DNA from: an archaeon
Lineage (GTDB): Archaea > Thermoproteota > Nitrososphaeria > Conexivisphaerales > UBA164
Assembly: GCA_021798095.1 (NCBI GenBank)
Contig: JAJZYL010000084.1
Span: forward strand, 1-5,388
Direction of reading: 5' to 3'
DNA: 5,388 bases
This document shows, one piece after another, positions 1-3,324 of this stretch. Every line of letters begins with the position of its first letter. Position 1 is the stretch's first letter. The notes below the pieces were generated by a model, which saw only the letters and a program-made list of their open reading frames with translations, ran no database searches and was not told the origin of the DNA. Position numbers and translations under genes: made by a program.

Positions 1-62
1 GTCATGCCGCCGTCAGCCTTTCTTCTGATGATCCAGCGTATCTTGTCATCTGTAAGCTTCAT
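1..62 (-). CDS. Transposase-like protein, N-terminal fragment (cut by window edge)
   Basis: On the minus strand an ATG at 62 opens a frame running off the window, giving 20 full codons beginning MKLTDDKIRWIIRRKA. A short basic start with the K-L-T-D-x-K-I-x-W-I-I-R pattern is what I recall at the N-terminus of archaeal integrase-core (DDE, IS481-like) transposases, where it begins a helix-turn-helix domain that binds the element ends. No catalytic residue is in view, so the family is a resemblance only. There is no Shine-Dalgarno sequence; a weak TATA-like TTTAAAT (minus strand, 92-98) lies 30-36 nt upstream and would give a short leader. The gene is divergent from padR, sharing about 110 bp of upstream DNA. 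It could equally be another small DNA-binding protein. Confidence 0.5.
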   Translation of the reverse strand, partial: MKLTDDKIRWIIRRKADGGM

Positions 63-129
63 TGTATGTTTGTGGTTGCCGCGCGTTAATGATTTAAAGA
101 AAAGAGAAAGGAAATAAAATTGAGAAATG

Positions 130-137
130 TTTATATA
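130..137 (+). promoter_or_regulatory. TATA box of padR
   Basis: TTTATATA centred near 133-134. With the usual archaeal spacing of about 26 nt, transcription would begin near 160, leaving a leader of about 13 nt before the ATG at 173. No Shine-Dalgarno sequence is present. The 22-bp palindrome begins two bases after this box, so a bound dimer would block TFB/RNA polymerase access. Confidence 0.6.
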
Positions 138-139
138 AT

Positions 140-161
140 CGATATCGGATATCCGATATCG
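140..161. promoter_or_regulatory. Perfect 22-bp palindromic operator in the padR promoter
   Basis: Bases 140-161 equal their own reverse complement with no mismatch. The site is built from three GATATC hexamers (141-146, 148-153, 155-160) spaced exactly 7 bp apart, the outer two set in CGATATCG and the middle one in GGATATCC. It fills the space between the TATA box and the predicted transcription start. PadR dimers typically bind inverted repeats in their own promoters, so autorepression is the natural inference. The three-fold repetition could let more than one dimer bind. Assignment to this PadR rests on position only. Confidence 0.75.
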
Positions 162-172
162 GTGATAAATAA

Positions 173-607
173 ATGTTTGATAGACATCACGCAAGACCGA
201 TAAGAGGAGGACTTAGGTTTGCTATATTATCGTCCTTAAGAGAGCATCCTATGAACGGGGCAGAGTTAATGGATAGGGTTGACAAGATGACCTTAGGTTG
301 GTGGAGACCTTCACCAGGTTCTATTTACCCTCTTCTGGAGTCACTGGAAAAAGAGGGCCTTACTAAAAGGGAACCCGATGGTAGGTATCAAATAACTGAT
401 GATGGAAGAGCGGAAATTGAATCCATCTGGCCTTGGGGAGGTAGCAGACAGCCAAAGACCGCTGATGAAATGGTTGACCTGATAAATATGTACTCATCAT
501 ATTTTGAAGACCTTGCGTCCTCGGGGGACGATCGCATAAAGGCCCAGAAAGAGAGGATTAAAAGTTTAGCAGAGCGATTGAATTCTATAGCAGATAGTAT
601 CAAATAA
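173..607 (+). CDS. PadR-family winged helix-turn-helix transcriptional regulator
   Basis: A 144-aa cytoplasmic DNA-binding protein. Residues 11-83 form the PadR winged helix: helix region RGGLRFAILSSL, then NGAELMDRV (28-36), the recognition segment with the hallmark P-S-P-G-S-I-Y-P-L-L (46-55), helix LESLEKEGL, and the wing with YQITDDGRAEIE (72-83). Residues 84-100 are a linker, and 100-144 is a charged helical tail that probably forms the dimerisation coiled coil, as in short PadR proteins. Length is typical of the family. The ATG at 173 is the first after an in-frame stop and matches the promoter spacing. PadR proteins are usually repressors released by small molecules such as phenolic acids, drugs or aldehydes; the ligand here cannot be read. 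The palindrome in its promoter implies autoregulation, and a related palindrome upstream of the alcohol dehydrogenase suggests a second target. Confidence 0.9.
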   Translation: MFDRHHARPIRGGLRFAILSSLREHPMNGAELMDRVDKMTLGWWRPSPGSIYPLLESLEKEGLTKREPDGRYQITDDGRAEIESIWPWGGSRQPKTADEMVDLINMYSSYFEDLASSGDDRIKAQKERIKSLAERLNSIADSIK

Positions 608-614
608 ATACGCA

Positions 615-625
615 TTTCTTTTTTT
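615..625 (+). terminator. Oligo-T terminator of padR
   Basis: TTTCTTTTTTT begins 8 nt after the padR stop codon, and further T-runs follow (634-638). Archaeal RNA polymerase terminates at T-rich tracts in the coding strand without needing a hairpin, and none is visible here. Confidence 0.55.
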
Positions 626-763
626 AATTTACATTTTTCAGTCCGTAACCTTTTTTAGCAATTCGTTTAAATAATTTTGCGAAATAAATAGAAATGCTGT
701 CATTTAGTTGAACACCACCATATCGATTTATAATAGGAAATTTTTTACTGCTAAGGCTGGAAA

Positions 764-940
764 TTAGCTCATTTTATGCAATAAAGAGTACCTTATTGCT
801 TCCTCAATAATCATGCTTCTGCTTGTTGTAGCTTTTCCACGTTCTCTAAGTTCTGTAAGCTGTCTTTTCCCCTGCAGCCTGTCAATGTCTTCTAATAGAT
901 CTCCGTCAATCATTATGGTTATCCTTACCTTCTTTGCCAT
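764..940 (-). CDS. Small ribbon-helix-helix (CopG/Arc-like) DNA-binding regulator
   Basis: A minus-strand ATG at 940 gives 58 codons and a TAA at 764-766. The N-terminus MAKKVRITIMIDGDLLEDID has the ribbon-helix-helix pattern: a basic beta-strand (residues 5-11, alternating V-R-I-T-I), helix A from about 14, and helix B at 40-57 beginning S-R-S and continuing MIIEEAIRYSLL. The Ser-Arg-Ser at the start of helix B fits the usual backbone-contact cap. The segment between the helices (about 23-39) is longer and more basic than in minimal CopG proteins. Such proteins work as dimers with the paired strands in the major groove, as autoregulators, antitoxins or plasmid copy regulators. No toxin-like partner is seen on either side. 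A TATA box about 27 nt upstream makes the mRNA leaderless, and the palindrome at 942-964 suggests autoregulation. Confidence 0.85.
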   Translation of the reverse strand: MAKKVRITIMIDGDLLEDIDRLQGKRQLTELRERGKATTSRSMIIEEAIRYSLLHKMS

Positions 941-941
941 G

Positions 942-964
942 GTATGATGGTAATACTATCATAC
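942..964. promoter_or_regulatory. Imperfect 23-bp palindrome at the ribbon-helix-helix promoter
   Basis: GTATGAT (942-948) pairs with ATCATAC (958-964) and GTA (950-952) with TAC (954-956) around a central A at 953; only positions 949/957 and the centre break symmetry. It ends two bases before the start codon at 940 and overlaps the minus-strand TATA box. A dimer bound here would block the predicted start site, the standard arrangement for an autoregulated ribbon-helix-helix gene. Nothing similar is seen elsewhere in the window. Confidence 0.65.
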
Positions 965-971
965 ATATAAG
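963..971 (-). promoter_or_regulatory. TATA box of the ribbon-helix-helix gene
   Basis: The minus strand reads CTTATATGT, centred near 967, 27 nt upstream of the A of the ATG at 940. That spacing predicts a transcript starting at or within a base or two of the start codon, and no Shine-Dalgarno sequence precedes the ATG. Confidence 0.55.
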
Positions 972-1378
972 TCTTCCAATTTGACATAAACACCATGGTG
1001 TCTTAGCCAGATAATTGTCAGCATCCGCACTTTTGGATTTTTGGGCACGGCGCGGATGGTTTTTGCCAGCAATTAACATTACTAACTTTTGGCAATCGTT
1101 ATGGTAAGTGTCAAGCTGGCAGTTTATGCCCGAGTCCATATAATAGCTTAAAATTTGTTAATTATATTTTAACAGGTTTAGTTTCTGATTGTTAGGGAAG
1201 CATCTATATCACAGAGATATGGCGAAGAACTGGAATAATAGAATAAAGAGTTACTCGTACTTCCTTTAATGGAAGGGTAAGGCCAAAATGCTATTAGCCA
1301 GCCAGCTGGACAGGGTGGAAGAGAAATTTGACGATGATTGTGGTATCCTACATAATATAGCACCTAAAAATAAAGACT

Positions 1379-1588
1379 ATGAAACGGTTTTACCAAAAAT
1401 CGATTTACAGGGTGGCGGCTAGCTCCCTAGGATCTTAAGGGAACAACCGCCATGGCGTTGAGGTTATATTGGATGAAGGAGTTATTGATGAGGATTTACG
1501 GTTAGCTACTCTAGCCCGTAGACGGGAGGGCCTGGACCATTATCCGGCCGAACAAATGCGTTCCCTAGTGATTATAGATCTAATATAA
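1379..1588 (+). pseudogene. Possible decayed gene of unknown function
   Basis: From ATG 1379 the frame reads 19 codons (MKRFYQKSIYRVAASSLGS), hits TAA at 1436-1438, then continues open for about 49 codons to a TAA near 1588. The second part is strongly protein-like and rich in charged helix-forming residues: VILDEGVIDEDLRLATLARR, then REGLDHYPAEQM. A TATA-like ATAATATA at 1352-1359 lies about 23 nt before the ATG. I do not recognise the family. It could be a broken gene, the tail of a remnant entering from another frame, or chance. The in-frame TAA argues against an intact product. Confidence 0.25.
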
Positions 1589-1590
1589 TT
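1582..1590 (+). promoter_or_regulatory. Possible distal TATA box upstream of adh
   Basis: AATATAATT just before the palindrome at 1594-1621 repeats the order seen at padR: TATA box, then palindrome, then a start codon a short distance on. Expected initiation near 1611 lies inside the palindrome. The alternative CTATATC (1592-1598) would give a leaderless start at ATG 1620. Either supports a promoter about 110 nt upstream of the dehydrogenase start. Confidence 0.35.
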
Positions 1591-1593
1591 GCT

Positions 1594-1621
1594 ATATCTA
1601 ATTCGATATCGAGCTAGATAT
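1594..1621. promoter_or_regulatory. 28-bp near-perfect palindrome, candidate second PadR operator
   Basis: The core TCGATATCGA (1603-1612) is a perfect 10-bp palindrome. After two mismatched bases on each side, arms ATATCTA (1594-1600) and TAGATAT (1615-1621) are again exactly complementary, so 24 of 28 positions are symmetric. The CGATATCG octamer occurs in this window only here and twice in the padR operator. The arm spacing differs from the padR site (11-12 bp instead of 7), so shared recognition by PadR is inference. Its place between the candidate TATA box and the leader ORF would suit repression of adh transcription. Confidence 0.6.
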
Positions 1622-1727
1622 GGGGGTTAAAGACGACAGATCACCATCTTCTATAAGTTCATCTGCTAGGAAGAGGGCTAAAAAAGGGAAACTTTATATC
1701 AAAAGTTGTTACAACAGCATCTTATGA
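1620..1727 (+). CDS. Possible 35-aa leader ORF coupled to adh
   Basis: ATG 1620 opens 35 codons, starting MGVKDDRSPSSISSSARKRA, basic and serine-rich, with no recognised domain. Its TGA (1725-1727) overlaps the adh ATG as ATGA, the arrangement typical of translational coupling. The ATG overlaps the right end of the 28-bp palindrome. It could be a regulatory leader peptide for transcripts from the distal promoter, or a chance ORF in an untranslated leader; the low-complexity composition and short length leave this open. Confidence 0.25.
   Translation: MGVKDDRSPSSISSSARKRAKKGKLYIKSCYNSIL
1686..1699 (+). promoter_or_regulatory. Proximal promoter of adh (BRE and TATA box)
   Basis: Purine-rich GGGAAAC (1686-1692) reads as a TFB recognition element directly before TTTATAT (1693-1699). 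The box centre is about 28 nt before the A of ATG 1724, predicting a leaderless mRNA. This spacing is the main reason for choosing 1724 over the in-frame TTG at 1706 or the ATG at 1733. Confidence 0.6.
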
Positions 1728-2734
1728 AGGCTATGAGGCTTTATCACACAGCAATGATAGAAACTAAACCACTTGTAATGGATGATATAGAAGTCCCATC
1801 GCCGAGATATGATGAAGTATTGCTCAAAGTTATATCCTGTGGCGTATGTCACTCAAACCTCCATGTGATCGAGGGAGATTGGCTGAGTTATGGAGTTCCT
1901 GCCAAGCTTCCGATAATTCCTGGTCATGAGATAATCGGAACCGTTGTTGAAGTAGGTTCCGGAGTTAAATCCTTTAGAAAGGGAGACCTAGCTGGGGTAC
2001 AACCTCAATGGAAAGCATGCGGCAAATGTGATTATTGTATCTCAGGCAGAGAAAATCTTTGTTCTGATGTCGAAATCTTGGGGGAGACTATGGACGGCGG
2101 TTATTGCGAGTATATTTTGGCTAAAGAGAACTACACCTATGTTGTCCCAACGAACATTGACCCAGAACTATCCGCGCCTCTCTTTTGCCCCGGTATAACG
2201 GCCTATAGGGCATCAAAACAAGCAAACTTGGCGCCTGGGAAGGATGCCTATATCCTTGGAATAGGTGGGGTGTGGCATATGGCTATTCAAACAAGCAAAC
2301 TTTTTGGCGCCAACATTTATGCCATAAGCACTAGCCTACGACATACTGAATTAGCGGCATCAGTGGGCGCTGATGAAACTATAGTAACGTCAAAGCTTTA
2401 CGACAATCTTGAAAAACATTATAAAAAGGCCGATTCTGTAATTGTGTTCGCGCCATCGCAATATGCAGTTGATGCGGCTATGAAACTTGTAAAGAAAGGG
2501 GGAACGGTGGTGATAGGTGTTCATGCAAATATCAATGAGTTTCAGTTCTTTGATGAGGTAACTGTTAAGGGAACCGTAACAGGCACCAGATCTGATATGA
2601 GGGAAGTCCTGAGATTAGCTTCACAAGGAAAGATTTCCGTCAGGGCAAAAAAGTTTAAACTAAGTAAAGCAAATGAGGTCCTTGAATTACTAAAAAATGG
2701 TAGGATAAACGGCCGAGCTGTGCTTGTGCCTTAA
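1724..2734 (+). CDS. adh: Zinc-dependent alcohol dehydrogenase (medium-chain family)
   Basis: A 336-aa cytosolic oxidoreductase expected to interconvert alcohols and aldehydes or ketones with NAD(P). The N-terminal GroES-like domain carries catalytic zinc ligands Cys42 (GVCHSNLH), His68 in PGHEIIG and Cys155 in LFCPGITAY; Cys99, Cys102, Cys105 and Cys113 form the structural zinc lobe. The Rossmann domain begins near 175. Length is normal and the order matches the yeast ADH/CAD group. Oddities: the usual Asp of CHxD is Asn45 (AAC), and the glycine loop reads GIGGVWHM, with Trp184 (TGG) where Gly is usual. No acidic residue ends the second Rossmann strand (ISTSLRH), hinting at NADPH preference. 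The MKAM start at 1724 fits both the family and the promoter; a TTG at 1706 would add six residues. The substrate is unknown; aldehyde detoxification under PadR control is plausible. The gene is convergent with the next one, 24 bp apart. Confidence 0.92.
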   Translation: MKAMRLYHTAMIETKPLVMDDIEVPSPRYDEVLLKVISCGVCHSNLHVIEGDWLSYGVPAKLPIIPGHEIIGTVVEVGSGVKSFRKGDLAGVQPQWKACGKCDYCISGRENLCSDVEILGETMDGGYCEYILAKENYTYVVPTNIDPELSAPLFCPGITAYRASKQANLAPGKDAYILGIGGVWHMAIQTSKLFGANIYAISTSLRHTELAASVGADETIVTSKLYDNLEKHYKKADSVIVFAPSQYAVDAAMKLVKKGGTVVIGVHANINEFQFFDEVTVKGTVTGTRSDMREVLRLASQGKISVRAKKFKLSKANEVLELLKNGRINGRAVLVP

Positions 2735-2753
2735 GTCACGTCAATACTCGGCC
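2711..2753. terminator. Stem-loop at the convergent adh / coiled-coil gene junction
   Basis: GGCCGAG (2711-2717) is exactly complementary to CTCGGCC (2747-2753), and the loop holds a smaller imperfect palindrome around the adh stop codon (GTG 2726-2728 with CAC 2737-2739, centred on TTAA). Being symmetric, it could form in transcripts from either side. No strong T-run follows directly on either strand, so a terminator role is tentative; it may simply limit read-through or protect mRNA ends. Confidence 0.3.
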
Positions 2754-2758
2754 AGTTC

Positions 2759-3103
2759 TTACCATCTTCCTGTAGCTTGCTGCTTAAGCTCTTCGACCAT
2801 CGTGTGCACCTTCTCAGCAAGGCTGTCGACAGACCAAATCATATCATGTAATTTCTTTTTCAATTTTTCAGATTTCTTTTCTATTCCATCGATTCTTGCT
2901 TTGATCCCTTCGTTTGTTTTTATATCGTCCCAATAGTTTGCTTCGCTGCCATTCATGGCTACCATAGATTTAGCCAGTTTATTGATATCCTCGATTAACT
3001 TTTCCATTTCAATGGTTGTATCAGACATACTATGTGACATTTCATCCATCCGCATAGTAAGGGCGTCCAACTTCTCCATAATTTCTTCCATCTTATTGGT
3101 CAT
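2759..3103 (-). CDS. Small coiled-coil protein of unknown function
   Basis: A 114-aa, highly charged, soluble protein with no signal peptide or membrane segment. Two heptad-rich helical stretches can be seen: about residues 1-50 (MEEIMEKLDALTMRMDEM and following) and about 70-112 (IDGIEKKSEKLKKKLHDMIW and following), separated by a short region around SEANYWDDIKTNEG. The pattern suggests an antiparallel hairpin or oligomeric coiled coil; Met is unusually frequent in the first helix. There is no cysteine, HTH or catalytic motif, so no function is assigned. A TATA box about 32 nt upstream of the ATG gives a leader of a few bases, typical here, and supports it as a real gene. It is convergent with adh and lies downstream of AMP phosphorylase on the same strand but with its own promoter, so it is probably not in an operon. 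Confidence 0.7.
   Translation of the reverse strand: MTNKMEEIMEKLDALTMRMDEMSHSMSDTTIEMEKLIEDINKLAKSMVAMNGSEANYWDDIKTNEGIKARIDGIEKKSEKLKKKLHDMIWSVDSLAEKVHTMVEELKQQATGRW
2852..2880 (+). terminator. T-rich tract, possible adh terminator inside the opposite gene
   Basis: Plus-strand runs TTTCTTTTT (2852-2860), TTTTT (2864-2868) and TTTCTTTT (2873-2880) form the first strong T-rich tract downstream of adh. They arise from lysine codons of the coiled-coil gene read on the other strand. If used, the adh mRNA would carry about 120-145 nt antisense to the coiled-coil gene. Similarly, six A at 2692-2697 give that gene a T6 on its own strand inside the 3' end of adh. Confidence 0.3.
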
Positions 3104-3130
3104 TATAACCCTGTTATGGACGCACTTATC

Positions 3131-3147
3131 ATATATATACGTTACTT
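3131..3147 (-). promoter_or_regulatory. Promoter of the coiled-coil gene
   Basis: The minus strand reads AAGTAACG (BRE-like) then TATATATAT (3131-3139). The box centre is about 32 nt from the ATG at 3103, so transcription should start about 5 nt upstream of the start codon. Confidence 0.5.
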
Positions 3148-3216
3148 TATCAAGTTATTTTACACTAAAAAGGTATGTTTAATATTCCGCTTACTATCTG
3201 TCGACAGGCTTGCAAT

Positions 3217-3243
3217 TGTTAGCTTCCATATAGGAAGCTAACA
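3217..3243. repeat. Perfect 11-bp inverted repeat with 5-nt spacer
   Basis: TGTTAGCTTCC (3217-3227) and GGAAGCTAACA (3233-3243) are exact reverse complements around ATATA. As RNA it would be a strong hairpin. It lies between the end of AMP phosphorylase (3325) and the promoter of the coiled-coil gene (3131-3147), about 75 nt upstream of that promoter. No T-run follows on either strand, so it is not a classical terminator. It could be an operator, an mRNA 3'-end stabiliser for the AMP phosphorylase transcript, or the footprint of a small mobile element. The 222-bp gap around it is otherwise very A+T-rich (3255-3310). Confidence 0.55.
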
Positions 3244-3324
3244 GCCCATGCATCATCATGTTATCTTATAATAATATAACTAATATAATATAACATTTTT
3301 AATGCTTATTATTGTTTGTACGGC

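Larger units (their letters stand above)
972..1592. other. Gene-poor region with palindromes and broken reading frames
   Basis: No intact gene is convincing in this 620-bp stretch. It holds a perfect 12-bp palindrome ACACCATGGTGT (990-1001) and a 7-bp inverted repeat CATCCGC (1022-1028) / GCGGATG (1052-1058) followed by TTTTT (1060-1064). The latter resembles a plus-strand hairpin terminator but has a long 23-nt loop and no gene to serve. Plus-strand frames from about 1180 onward look protein-like in short patches but are broken: a patch containing SQRYGEELE ends in two stops near 1235, a 44-codon frame runs from ATG 1288 to TAG 1420-1422, and another patch lies at 1379-1588. This is what a decayed gene or mobile-element remnant looks like. 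No tRNA or known RNA motif was found. Confidence 0.4.

Noticed and set aside
1022..1064. Hairpin plus T-run resembling an intrinsic terminator on the plus strand
   Set aside because: The loop is 23 nt, the stem only 7 bp, and no plus-strand gene ends nearby.
906..1139. 77-codon minus-strand open frame upstream of the ribbon-helix-helix gene
   Set aside because: Its 3' part runs through the palindrome, TATA box and first codons of the ribbon-helix-helix gene in another frame, its composition is not protein-like, and its TATA-like box at 1137-1145 lies on top of the first ATG rather than upstream of it.
1706..1723. TTG start of adh at 1706
   Set aside because: It lies only about 10 nt from the TATA box centre, so the proximal transcript would not include it; the MKAM start at 1724 fits the family and the leaderless spacing.
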